DNA of 64,000 nt, taken from positions 620,001-684,000 of the forward strand of contig JAZAYU010000255.1 of NCBI GenBank assembly GCA_038501625.1, read 5' to 3'. The stretch is from Corbicula japonica. Lineage: Eukaryota; Mollusca; Bivalvia; Venerida; Cyrenidae. Made by a program: the position numbers and the translations under genes. How positions within the stretch are numbered: position 1 is the stretch's first letter; every line of letters begins with the position of its first letter. Of the stretch, positions 9,986-21,630 are shown piece after piece. The notes under the pieces are model-generated. The model worked only from the letters and a program-made list of their open reading frames with translations, did no database searches and had not been told where the DNA came from.

Positions 9986-12900
9986 GTAAACAAAATTAAA
10001 TAAAGGTCTTACCTGGAACACGTTTACAAACATTCCATCACAAATCCTCTTAATTCAGTATAGATTCTATTATTCCAACTGAATGATTCCTCAAAACACA
10101 CACACTCAAATCCTCTCCAGTATTCATTATCATTTCACATAAATTTGCACGATTATTTTATTTATCTTAAAGTTTGATGACAATTTCCACAAAACAATTC
10201 ATTATAATGAGCTTTGAGAAGTTAAATTAAAACTGTTCGTAAACTTTCTAGGTGATTTTAAGTCAACAACGGCGCCATATACGATCGAAACATAACTTAT
10301 TACAGTATGTTTCAAACATATGACACTGAAGAAGCCAGTAACATTTTACACTTAGACGCAAATCTATCTAAGAACGAATACGTATTTCAAATCTAGTGGT
10401 AATAATAATAATAATCCTCACCAACATTTTGAATTCATTCCGCCCAAGTTACTTTCGCGTCCGATATAAACTTGATCAAACTGGTTGGAACAGACACGAT
10501 GAATTCTGGGAAACGTTTAACACATGTATGGCATGAGGTTCTGTAGGGGAATTTCAATCAAATCTTTCAAATTAACGACAGATATTGAATAAGATTAAGA
10601 TTTTGAACACATTTATTAACAATCAATTAATTCGACCAAAAAGCATGTTGTTGATATTTCAAATTTATACTCGTCACTACTGAATAAATATGTAGTTCAT
10701 CAACCCGACAGGTTAAAAAAAAATTGCCAGAGGCGGGGCTAGAGGTCACAATTTCGGGGGCATACACCAATTTGAATTTATATCAGCAAATGGTTTTTAT
10801 ATCACAATCCAGTGTCAATTTTACTGGTAACATCGAATTATTGTTTACTTTCTCTAAGAAATTACATTTTTACCCACATAAGTTTTAATTAAAAAAACCT
10901 ATACCACTTAGATCTTCTACGTGTATGGTGGATGCTATCCATGTGTGGGCGGTTAATATCTAGATCCATACTGTCTTATCAGAATCTATACTGATTGATT
11001 TTTTATTCGTTTAGTTACTTTATACCTAGAATCAAATGGTGTAGAAAATGACAGGACTGTTTCTGCTGTGCTAACAGGTCTTGTTGTACAAAGGTCGCAC
11101 TTGCGGTTAAACGGAGTAAATATTTCATTAAATAATAAAAATTAGTTTGCGATGCTCGTCTTACATTATCAAACCTATAGACAGTTCTCGTTTCAAATGG
11201 TTTTCGAAATTCCCTTTGATCGATATATGGGTCTGTTGAACAGGTCAAATCTAGTGACAATTCGTATCATGATCGGTCAACAGTGAGTTGGTCGTGTTTT
11301 TAGAACGGGATGTCTAATGTTTGATTTACAATCTGGCCACGTGATTATAAAACTTTTTTCATGCCCAACATAATTTGAGCATGACAATATGATGGCTTCA
11401 ATTCTATTCATAATATAATATAAAAATATTTCAACTGACTATGGTATTTTTGATATCAAAGAAAAACAACAATATACAGTTGGTTCATATTAATGAAAGC
11501 TGATCATGTTTTAGATATTTTAAGTAAGAGTACAGAATTGAGCTAAGTGTGTAAAAAATTTTAAGATCACGGGGTCAGTACTAGTTCTTAAATAGCTGTA
11601 TCGATAGCCGTCATTTACGACTGATTGCTTTGTGACTGTCAGCTTTTTATTTAGCATTATTGCATTATTATCATGCAACCAGCGTCTCTTAAATCCCAGA
11701 AAAATAATTTAAATTGGATTGACACTAAACCTGTAATAAATCCAAACTTTAAACCCATTTTGTAGACTTATTTAACGTCTGTGTTAATCAAAATTAATTA
11801 AACTGACCAATTGTTTTTATTTTAAACAGTCGAGTTCATGGATTTCTTTATGATTTATGAAGTATGAGTCTTTGTTGTAGAAAAGCTTGATATGAAGATA
11901 CCGTTCTTCAATTTCATAGATTTTTGAAAAGAAACTTGTTAGGCCTTTTTAATTTCCCCCATTTGCATCATTTCTCTTATATTGATTAAGAGTGACCTGA
12001 TGTAACTTCATAGACTCCTGCACTGGTTGTCGTAATCGGAATGTTTCCGTCCTTGATCAGGGATTTATACTTTCTGAAAAGCGAAAGTAAAAAAAGCCGT
12101 AGTCCCAAAATTTTCCAGATCATGAGATCTGTTATTTTGTTCAGGATAAGTGTCTTTTTTATTTTTTATTGTGTTTATGAGCTTGAGGAAATTTAATTAT
12201 TAAGACTGTCGTGATATTATAGTTATTCTTTCTTAATACACTTGCAAATACCGTTTCAATTCAAGAACGATTTTCAACCTGGATTAAAGTAGGTCAAAAT
12301 CGTTCAAATCACCAAATTGAAGACCACGATATCTTAATGCAATTCATGCTGGTCAGTAGTGTATTCCATTAAAAATTGCCATCAGATCATTGTCCACATT
12401 TAACAAAATGGCTTTGAAGACGGAAACTGTTTTCTCCAAAATTGATAAATTAGCCGCCAGCATATGCGTAGCTACTATTAGGCCTGGGAATGGTAGCGGG
12501 TTCAAGCCGTTAGGTCGACAAAATTGAGTATTTGGCGTCTGTGTTGACGTTGATGTCGTTATCAACGAATTAGCTTCAGTTAAATGTGGAAAATTAGACT
12601 TTGTCTAAGTTTCACCCATGGCTTATGCATGATTTACCGTGCTCAGTAAAGTTTGCATCGAATCAAGTGCAGTTTAAAATTTTGTTATGATAATATTCCT
12701 TGAAATTACTTTGGAATGTGCATTTTGCTATTTTAATCTCCACTTGTTTCCAGCCTCTTGTATGGACCTACAACTTGAAAAAACCTGGCTACGCCCCTGG
12801 TCAGTATACAGTTCTGTACAGTCCGACATGAATTTTTATGGAACTTGGTATTTGATAGTAGATTTGGTTTGGAAAGACTGATAACAGTCCCAATTAATCA

Positions 12901-14033
12901 AAACAAAAAACCGATGCATTTATCCAGTGTAGACCCTATTGTGAACCCTCAATTTTTATGTATTTTTAGTTGATAGTTGTTACATACTGTTAATTGCTCA
13001 ACTTGCATAAATAAATACCTGTTCTCACCTTGTCAGCATGGGCCTTCATTTGTGTGTTGTAAATAATGTTGTTAAGTTGGCCCATCCATCTGTCGGACAA
13101 GGTGTCTCTCACAAATTGTTTCCATGCTTTTATTTTTATTTAGTGTCAGAAGTTTAGACTGTACATGCATATTTTATACCAAGCCAATATGAGCTTATTC
13201 TTAGCGTTTTTCAATTCAACACAAGTTATGGCCATAATCACATTTTATGGATGCAAAGAACTAAAAACAAAAACAGCCATTAAATGTGACCATATATATT
13301 TGATGTACAATTGTTAATCTTCTATTAATATTTCCATAAAAATATATTGTTTTTTATTCACTTGGTAATTGAACTTACTTAACATTAACGCATTACTGAC
13401 TGGGTGGGTAATCTTGTAACCATTTGCCACCCAGTATATATCATGGCTTTTCATCAGAAAATTGGCAATAGGCCCTGGCCTTTGCCTTTTCAAGTGGGAA
13501 ATTTATGCGCAATAATTGTTTATTTTGGGAAAACAAAATTAATTGAAAGATGGGTTCCACTTTATGAAATTGAATATTAATAGCCATTTTTAACTTAAAT
13601 GTAATTTATTATGCACTTTATTTCCAGACTTCAATTTTCAAAAACTCCTCCCAGGATTTTAAACCATTTTTGGACACCTTACGGGGAAAAAATACTATAT
13701 TTTTGGATCATTATATCGGGAAGAGGCCTTTTATAGGCCTCTGTTATAATTATAAGGATGAAAAGCCCTGTATATCTACATTATTGATGCAGCTTTTTCT
13801 TTCTTAATGATTACTGATATGCTTAATCAATCTTATTTCCATTAAAACATAATTTGATTTTGATCAAGCAACAACTTCAGTAAAGAGCCGTTAAATCATT
13901 TTGAATTAAAGCTAACCTTGAATACCATTATCACCAGATAAATCAAGACCATGCAGTCAGGATCTATTTAATATATCATTCAAGATTACTTTATTGGATA
14001 GAATCTCGGTATTACTTAACAATTCCATTTCAG
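9986..14033. other. Long intron/intergenic stretch
   Basis: About 4 kb between exons 1 and 2 of the transposase model. It is AT-rich with no supported coding frame. A CCTGGCTACGCCCCTGG motif near 12785 resembles the TIR of the repeat at 60010-60395 and may be the end of another decayed element. Otherwise I see no strong structure. Confidence 0.4.
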
Positions 14034-14233
14034 CCTCGGAATGAGATTATTATAGAAACACTTCAAGACTGGGTTTAGACGGGTTTGATCACGGTGTTCT
14101 GAGGAGAGAGATATATGAAAGATACAAGATGAAGAAACAAGTTACCATTAGAGAATTGACTCTAGCCCTGGAGGCGAGATGCTTGAGAACCTCGAAAAGT
14201 GCAATTCATCGCACTGTTAAAGCTTGGATTTAG
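14034..14233 (+). pseudogene. DDE_3 transposase exon 2
   Basis: The acceptor TCCATTTCAG precedes PRNEIIIETLQDWV, which continues exon 1 in phase 0 and then meets a stop. One frame over, FDHGVLRREIYERYKMKKQ and LALEARCLRTSKSAIHRTV continue the expected winged-helix region. A second one-base shift is needed to reach KLGF before the donor GTAAATA at 14234. There are therefore two frameshifts in one exon. Joined to exon 3 (15008), the text reads LGF-RFHKSGKGRR, which confirms the splice. Confidence 0.65.
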
Positions 14234-15007
14234 GTAAATACAGTTTCAATAATTCTGTACAAGACAAACAAGTCAGTAAACTACTGCATACATATGGATT
14301 TTATCTACACAGTTGACTACACTTTTATTTACTGGTTAGAAATCATCTATTTTCTCCAATGGGGAAAGTGTCCCTTTCCCCTACATTTGGGATATTATTG
14401 CATCAATATTAATATGAATTTAGTGGTGGGCATGGCCCTGTAACTTTGGCAGATCTGAGTGTATTTTAATTTTCTATACTGTAGTTCCAATTCAATGACA
14501 CTTAATTGAAAGCAACACTAAAATTATTATTAAAAAGTTGTGCAAAACTTTATTTAGGAACTTTTTAGCTGAGAACATATAAAAAGGGACATAAATTACC
14601 ATTTGTATTTACTGAGTTATGGCCCTTTGATTTAGCAACATTTAAGCACAATTCCTGTGTCCCTGTAATACTAATTGGAGCATCTATTAGTTCCAACCAT
14701 ATATTATTAGTTAAGGACACAGTTTCAGTTTTACAATACAAAAAACATCAACATGCTGTATTGTTTGCATTATAATTGTTTGTTAATGAAATGAAACTTA
14801 ATGTTATACAAGAAAAAAATCTAAACTTATGGCCCAATTATTAAAATTGTAATGTGATAGTTTGTAAGGATTAATATTTCATTTATAATCATTTAGTTAG
14901 AGAACTATTGTAAAAAAAAAACTCTTGAAAGGTATTATCTTCATTTATTAAATTGATTGGAACAAAAAAAAGATAACTAAAAATTGTTTTCTCTTACTTT
15001 CCTTTAG
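14234..15007. other. Intron between transposase exons 2 and 3
   Basis: 774 bp of AT-rich sequence bounded by GTAAATA and CCTTTAG. No insertions or coding frames recognised. Confidence 0.5.
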
Positions 15008-15679
15008 ATTTCACAAAAGTGGAAAAGGAAGAAGATTCATATGTGAGAGGGAAGATGTTGTGGCAAGCCGCCACAAATATCTAAGGTGTATAAGAAAAGC
15101 ACGAGAAGATGGAGATGCGATTGTGTATGCGGATGAGACTTGGGTGAATGTGGCGATTATAACTTTGAAATGAAACACAAACACTTCTTCGACTGCCGGA
15201 AAAATACCCATCTTCTGGTATTACCAGGAACAAGAACAATTTTCATAGAAAATGCCAGCTATCATTCAATTATGACAGAGGACTCCAAGTCACCAAATAC
15301 TGCGACAAGGGAGAACATACGTGGCTGGCTTCGGACTAAAGGAATAGACTATACGGACGATATGGTCAAGGCAGAACTTTTGGATTTAGTTCGGAGGACT
15401 AAACCTCATCCAAGGTACATAGTTGATGAGCTAGCTATGGCTGCTGGTCACGGGGTCCTTCGTTTGTCCCCACGGCATTGTGAGTTGAATCCCATAGAGC
15501 TTGTGTGGGCTAAAATGAAGGGTCATGTAGCCAGAAACAATTCAACTTTTAAACTTGCTGATACCAATCTTTTTGAATGTTTTATCGAAATAATATTTAC
15601 CACCACGGGAAAGGACACTAAAGACATTAACGGCGGTTTAAGCACAATTCACAAAGCTTTATTCCCTAAAATTGATTAA
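15008..15679 (+). pseudogene. DDE_3 (IS630/Tc1-like) transposase catalytic exon, internally deleted
   Basis: The first part reads RRFICEREDVVASRHKYLR then IVYADETWVN, the first catalytic Asp of the DDE_3 superfamily. The frame then shifts, and the text resumes as DYNFEMKHKHF, IFIENASYHS, AELLDLVRRTKPHPRY and LSPRHCELNPIELVWAKMK, the last holding the third acidic residue. Relatives have about 60 more residues between ADETWVN and the DY-EM segment, so an internal deletion with loss of frame is inferred. The second acidic site is Glu in IENASYH where Asp is usual. The exon ends with KID and TAA. The protein could not be active as it stands. Confidence 0.75.
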
Positions 15680-16010
15680 TAATAAAACACTCATAATTTA
15701 TCAATACCACTGACATCATGTCTCTTGTTGATTCAGGAAGTTGAGTGACGATGACAAAACGATATGACCCACTACAGGTGCAGTTTAAAATTACTATTGC
15801 AACAATGTATTTCACAGCCAGTTTTTTTATGGAGATTTAATTCATAAACTTAAGAAGATTAAGGACAATGTTAATTTCTCCCGGTTATTCGTAAAAACCA
15901 TCTGTAAATTTTCAAAAAAAGGTTACCAACATGATATTTTACAGCGCTCTGCATGCCTGGTTATTAACCCTTCTACAGTTGATCATTTTGCTTACCTCTT
16001 TGGTTGCACG
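15680..16010. other. 3' flank of transposase pseudogene
   Basis: AT-rich, no recognised feature. I looked for terminal inverted repeats pairing with the region upstream of 9830 and found none convincing. Confidence 0.35.
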
Positions 16011-16530
16011 ACGGTGGCAGGGGTTTAAGAGTTTATGAAGGTTTATGGGGAATTATTTTTCTTAAAAGAACCTAGAAGCTCTATTTGTTTCTTTTATCCC
16101 TGTCATCGTGTTCTTGCTGATTTTACTCCAGGAGCTCTGGTTTCTGTAAGATCATTGAGTACCCGCCTTTTGGCTTTTTAATGCTATTAGATTCTTATGT
16201 TTTATATGTTTTTGTGCTTTTGCATGCAACATTGTTGAGCCAATAAGTGGGTTGGAGTTGTTTCACCAAGACAACTTGTATTTGTTTTGTGATATGAGAA
16301 CCTGTTGGGGTAAGTGTGAGGTTGGTGCACCCTAGAACCCCCAGTGGTAATTTGATTTGGCACTGACTGTTCCAAGGCGGGAACCCCTAAGGTTCTCATT
16401 TTTGTTAATTGTTTGTGGTGTCTCTTTTGAAACTGATAATTTTATTAAAAATGCTCTCTACCTCTCTTCTTCTTGACTGTGTGGGGAGGCTGTTTTTTCT
16501 GAATGTGGCGATTCCTGATATGCATATTTA
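16011..16530 (+). repeat. ~530-bp interspersed repeat, full-length copy
   Basis: Starts CGGTGGCAGGGG and ends GTGGCGATTCCTGATATGCA. Inside are ATCCCTGTCATCGTGTTCTT, CATGCAACATTGTTGAGCC, a GTGTGAGGTTGGTGCACCCT block and GTGGGGAGGCTGT. The copy at 43524-44056 has the same two ends, which fixes the unit length. It could be a SINE or a non-autonomous DNA element; I see no coding frame and no clear tRNA head. Confidence 0.7.
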
Positions 16531-17137
16531 GCCCTTTTACTAAAACCAACTAAACTTCATTTTAAAGGCCCAAAGGATTCCAACCCAAAAGATCAGGAAA
16601 AGGATTCACAGCAGCACACAGGCAAAATCAAGAACAAAATTTCTGAAAAGCAAAAGGAGTTCTGAATGATGACCAGGCGAAGAAGGGACATAATTATGAA
16701 AGCTAAAAATAGTAATCGGGGAAACCGCTATAACGTACATACGGTATCTGCGGGCTGTCATCAGATCTAACATTTTGTTAGATGTCTTTAGTGAGATTGG
16801 AAAAAATCATATTTACTTCCAGACATAACACAGTCGTTACCCAAGGAGAACAAGGATCTGTAAGCCATATGTATACTAAAGTATACCAATAAAATACGAA
16901 AATAACCTGTAATTGGGAAATATTGTAGTTATCATAATCGTATACAGTCTATTCATTATTATAAAATTACTGAGGCTACCTTACATAAGTATTCTTATAA
17001 ATCATGTGGAAGATATTCTTAAACAAGTAACACATTAACATAGAATTTTAAAACAATTAAATGTTCAAGTGACGTCACAACGTAACCATTGCATGAAAAG
17101 TGACCCTCTCTAACACTATCGGCTCATAAACATTCAC

Positions 17138-17228
17138 AAACATAAATATGTAAAGTGAGTTAAAAAAGCAAAATATGGATATCAGGAATCGCCACACTAA
17201 AAAAACATAGCCTCCCCACGCAGCGAAC
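17138..17228 (-). repeat. ~530-bp interspersed repeat, 3' fragment
   Basis: Minus-strand 3' end only: a TATCAGGAATCGCCACAC equivalent and GCCTCCCCACGCAGCGAA. The pair TTCAAGTGACGTCACA at about 17063 and 17279 flanks this region as a direct repeat. Confidence 0.6.
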
Positions 17229-17837
17229 AACTCTGCGAAGGAGATTGGAAAAGCGCTATTAAATTTTATTGAATGTTCAAGTGACGTCACACCGTAAAAT
17301 TGAATAATAGGTTTTGCGCGCAATCGGATTTCTTTTTTTTTTCTTAAAAAAAGCCCACAAAACCAGTCTGTAACTATGAAAGTATTGAATCACTGGTCCC
17401 ATAGGGATAATGTACCAATTCTAAATAATTTATAACATAACAGAAAGTCGGTGAACGTACATCCTTCAACGTTGTTTTTAAAAATATTTGAGTGGATGGG
17501 GAATTCATATTTGCACTCATAAATAATTTCATTAATACAGAAATAACTAGAAGAATTCGTGATATTACGGCTTTTTCGAATGGCTGTTGGAACAGCTACG
17601 TTGACGACAAAGTGAATGACGGCACTCTTTTTCACAGCAACTCGTGGCAAAACGTGCGTGCACGGTGACGTCACATGTCAAAACATCGTGCAACGTCCAA
17701 TAAATTGGGAACGGCTCTACAGTAGCCACGCCTTTTAAAGTAATACGTCACACTGTTCACCATCAGAAATTTTGATTCGTTAGATGAATAAGACTTGATC
17801 GTAGAGGATGAAGTTGAAGTGTAAAATTTAATATTAA

Positions 17838-18039
17838 GGTAGAGCAACTGTAATGCTTTCCCGCGCTTTTTTCTCGAATGTCGGGAATACTCGGTGAACT
17901 GTCAATAACAGTCGACAATAATCGATGTTGCTTCGTCTACTATTGGCTCTGACGAGTAGCGTCGGAAGTCACCGAAAGCGAGCCGATGTTTGATGACGTC
18001 GCAAATTTTTGCGCGGGAAAGCATTACAGTTGCTCTACC
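17838..18039. mobile_element. 202-bp MITE with TTAA target-site duplication
   Basis: Perfect 29-bp terminal inverted repeats, left 17838-17866 and right 18011-18039, beginning GGTAGAGCAACTGTAATGC. TTAA flanks both ends (17834-17837 and 18040-18043). TTAA duplication is characteristic of piggyBac and Kolobok superfamilies; the GG start suits Kolobok better than the CCY start of piggyBac. The interior has no coding capacity. It sits exactly at the broken end of PIF1 block C. Confidence 0.88.
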
Positions 18040-18043
18040 TTAA

Positions 18044-18614
18044 AGTCTTCCCTGTTCCTGCCTGTCCAATATTAAGAGCATTATGCCCTCTTACAGCGGC
18101 TGTAAATGCTTCTTGTTGTTCAGCGTTCATTGTTTACTTTTTTGACTTAGTCCGGGAAATACTTAGCACGCGAACCGTTCGACCAATCAGAACGCTCTTA
18201 ACAAAAGCGTCGGGGATTACCGGAAGTCGTATGGGTGAGAAGAATCGATGAAAAAATCAGCAGCATTTCGGAGGCCGTTTTCTGTTGAATATTGCTCGTA
18301 TTTCGAGCTTTTGGTGAGACTTTTTGACATTTACTGTTAGATCAGACACTGCTGCGTTGAACCAAACAGCTGTCAGGCTGGAACCCGCCGTATTGTAGGA
18401 AAAACAGCCTCTCGAACAGGGGTAGTGTCTAAAGCCGTGCCTGACCATTATTCAATTATGTACATAGAAAAATTTTTTTTTTCAAATACGATTTTGACGG
18501 TGTATTTTCGCATATTTTGATAGAATGGAATAATATTAGTGATTTTTACCAAAAAAAACAAGGGTGTATTAGAAAGGGTTGGTAGGGGGTGGGGCAGCTG
18601 GTCAAGCGCCAGTG
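18044..18614 (-). repeat. PIF1-associated dispersed block, copy C (truncated helicase start)
   Basis: Minus strand from the conserved edge CACTGG at 18614 through the shared leader to the helicase start codon near 18130, whose frame begins MNAEQQEAFTAAVRGHN. The frame is cut inside the Walker A region, at GGGAAGACTTTAA, by the TTAA of the adjacent MITE. Sequence on the far side of the MITE does not resume the helicase, so a deletion or rearrangement accompanied or followed the insertion. Confidence 0.7.
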
Positions 18615-19246
18615 CAGCTGGCATTGTAGATTTTCTGTAGAGGACCGAAGCAGCCAACGTCCAGTGGCCGTAGCACATGGCTTGTATGGGTTTGCAACAC
18701 AAACAAGATAATATTATTTTTCTTTGCCCAGTCCAGTAAGGTACATTCACGTGAGATTTGTGCCCATCAAAAATTAGAAGGATTGGCTGGTTTACATCTC
18801 TTCTCTGTATTTTCTTCATGAAACGGTTCTCCAGGTATTCAAGAAATATAGCGGATTTGTACAATCCACTTTGTTGATGTGGTCCCACTGTACAGCCAGG
18901 AGTTGATCAAACCAGGAGATCGTTATTCATGCGTTGCCCCTTGAATACCAAATACGGTGGAATATGTGTGCCTAGGGCATTGCCGTAACCAATAACAGTA
19001 GTGATTGCTGACCGAGCAGATGTTATTGCTGGCGTTCTGGATTTGCCACTGACAATGTAGGGAGGTGTATGTGCTGTTTGTATGCCCTTTTCATCTACGT
19101 TATAGATAAACTCGGGCTTGTCCAACAAATTATTTGTCTTCAGCACAGCCTCCAAATTGGTGAAGTAATGGCTTACAGCTGCTTGTGCGGTTGATGAAGC
19201 CCTGTAATTTGTAAACAGAGCACCGGATCTCACAAATCGACGACGT
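18615..19246 (-). pseudogene. pogo/jerky-type (DDE_1) transposase, truncated
   Basis: The minus strand reads GALFTNYRASSTAQAA, then FIYNVDEKGIQTAH (first catalytic Asp), TTVIGYGNALGTHIPPYLVF, ILLIFDGHKSHV (second Asp) and, one frame over, LRPLDVGCFGPLQKIY (third Asp). This is the DDD order of the CENP-B/Tigger/jerky DDE_1 family. One in-frame TGA follows NNDLLV near 18906, and a one-base shift occurs near 18725. The C-terminus is lost at 18614, where PIF1 block C begins, so the block probably inserted into the transposase. The N-terminal CENP-B-type DNA-binding region is not visible. No function is expected. Confidence 0.8.
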
Positions 19247-19340
19247 TAAACGCGTTTCTGCTAATACACAAACAGCGCGTGAATTAGAGGTTCGAGAACA
19301 GGGACTTGGACGTTAAAAGCTCTAAAATTATTACAGCAAG

Positions 19341-19571
19341 CAGACTTCCCGAAAGTTGAAAAAAAGTGTCAGACATTTGGTCAGACAAGATGTGAAAAAC
19401 TGTCTGACCGAAACAAATTCTGTCAGACCGAAACATGTTAAAAAGGTATAATAAAGTATTAGGAGTTCAAATTTTTGTCTGACATTCGGTCAGATAACAT
19501 TAGAAAACATGTCTGACCGGCTGAAATTTTACCAGACAGGTCCTTCGGTCTGGCAACTTTCGGGAAGTCTG
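19341..19571. mobile_element. 231-bp MITE with 18-bp TIRs and GTCAGAC subterminal motifs
   Basis: Perfect 18-bp inverted ends CAGACTTCCCGAAAGTTG (19341-19358) and its complement (19554-19571). AGCAAG flanks both sides (19335-19340 and 19572-19577), a 6-bp target duplication. The interior holds about eight GTCAGAC/GTCTGAC motifs in both orientations, like subterminal transposase-binding sites. The superfamily is not clear; a 6-bp duplication is uncommon. It lies about 95 bp beyond the transposase pseudogene. Confidence 0.85.
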
Positions 19572-19799
19572 AGCAAGTAAATCTTTTTTTTAATTTACAA
19601 CATAAAAATCTACTTTTTGGAGTCACAACTGTAGCGGACTGTGTCAATCGATAACAACCGCAACAAGTATCAGTCGTGGTATGTCACTGCCTAAAGATGC
19701 ACAAAACTAGGCTTGTCTTTATCAAGTTAGAATTATAATAATAGTAATACTAATAATAAAAGCTTGTCTTTATCAAGTTATAATAATAATAATATATTC

Positions 19800-20172
19800 T
19801 TTAATAGCTATTCAATTCTATTAACTTCTTATGTTTTATATGTTTGTGTGGTTTTGCATGCAATATTATTGAGCCGTTGGGTGGGTTGGAGTTATTTCAC
19901 CAAGAAAACTTGCACTTGTGTGATACGAGAACCTGTTGGGGCAAGTGTGAGGTTGGTGCATCCTAGGACCTGTTTTAAACCCCCAGGGGCAATTTGTTTT
20001 GCCACTGACCGTTCCAAGGCGGTATGCCCAAAGGACTTCTTTTTCGTTAATTTTTTGTGGTGTCCTATTTGAATTGACATACTTATAACAAACATGCTTA
20101 CTCTCTTTCTCTCTCCCTCTCTTTTTCGCCTGCCTGGTTTTTGTGAGTGTGGTGATTCCTGGTACGCATATA
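19800..20172 (+). repeat. ~530-bp interspersed repeat, 5'-truncated copy
   Basis: Aligns with 16180-16530 from the TTCTTATGTTTTATATG segment to the GTGGTGATTCCTGG end. The 5' part is missing; an ATAATAATA run adjoins the truncated end. Confidence 0.7.
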
Positions 20173-21257
20173 ATTATTACTGTAAAAAATCAGATGGTAA
20201 AACCGTAAGTTTTAAACACAGTTATACAACAATTATACAATAGGCTATCGTAAACACTACAAACTAACTATACACAACAAAAAAAAATGCACACATAATT
20301 GAGAAGTATTCTAAGAACTCTAGAGGTTTTGGAGCAGGAAAGTTTTTTCTTGCACACCAGATCGGGTCATCCAGTGTTTTCACCCGTGTAGGAAATTTCG
20401 ATTCTACACCCAATGCAGAATGACTCACCTGTGTGACGTCACGTGCAAAACAGTTAACCCTCGTTACAGATTTTTTCATCTTCACATCAAACTCATGCAT
20501 GATACTTATGATAAGTTTTTTTGGTTAGTTTCAAGTTTGTTGATCAATTTTATTAAGGCTGTAATTGTATTCCAAATCACCATTCCAGAATTGATACACG
20601 CTAAATCATTTATACGCAATTAATACAGACAAAAAGGAAAAATACCACATGATTAACAATCATTTAACAACAAGACATTTTTTTTATTTTAAGCGTAAAA
20701 GAATAACACATCGCGCTATAATTTCTCAATCAACATATGCGGGTACATGTAATACTGATTTAACGGACGAGTACCAGTATGCAATAAATAAAATTAATTT
20801 TTATTTAACACAAAGAAAAACAACAACAACTTTAATATTATATTGCAAAATAACTTTGCATAACAATAACTGGATCCCTAGATCCTACCTGAAAATAAAC
20901 AGTTTGGGTGTGCAAAATGACCATTACAATAACTTTCATTTTTACATTCAATCTTATGATAAGATCTATTTAGGGTTTGAATCATAAGACAAATGTTCAT
21001 ATGTGATGCACTTTTTTACATGACACATATGTGATACGTGCATTTCTAGGCTAAAATACATTGAACAGTATGAGAAAAGTCCAAGTCTTTGAACTGACGT
21101 TTTGATCTGATTGGACTGAAACATGAATCTTATCTGGCTGTAGCCATCCCGACTCTTCTGGTCGGTCCAAATTACTGACCATTATAACACGTATATGTTC
21201 TAATACGATAACTCAGTTTTTGATTTTTTCTGAAGCATCAAGTAAACTATGATGACA
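20173..21257. other. AT-rich non-coding stretch
   Basis: No supported gene. Open frames here are AT-rich and lack any recognisable motif or splice structure. Confidence 0.4.
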
Positions 21258-21630
21258 ATGGCTTTGCAATGCTATTAAATTCTTATGTTTATATGTTTGT
21301 ATGCTTTTGCATGCAACATTGTTGAGCTGATGGATGGGTTGGAGTTATTTCACCAAGACAATTTGTACTTGTTTTGTAATACGAGAACCTGTTGGGGCAA
21401 GTGTGAGGTTGGTGCACCCTAGAACCTGGTTTAAACCCCCAGTGGCATTTTGTTTTGCCACTGACCGTTCCAAGGCGGTAACCCCTCTGGTTCTCACTTT
21501 TGTTATTTGTTTGTGGCGTCCATTTTGAAACTAATTATTATAATACCATGCCATCTTTTCCTCTCTACTTTTTGGCTGTGTGGGGAGGCTGTGTATGCTG
21601 GATGTGGCCATTCCTGATATGCATATTTCA
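21258..21630 (+). repeat. ~530-bp interspersed repeat, 5'-truncated copy
   Basis: Begins at GGCTTTGCAATGCTATTAAA and ends TTCCTGATATGCATATTTC. Close to the copy at 43524-44056. Confidence 0.75.

Noticed and set aside
20649..20987. 112-residue plus-strand frame
   Set aside because: AT-rich composition, no motif, no splice context.
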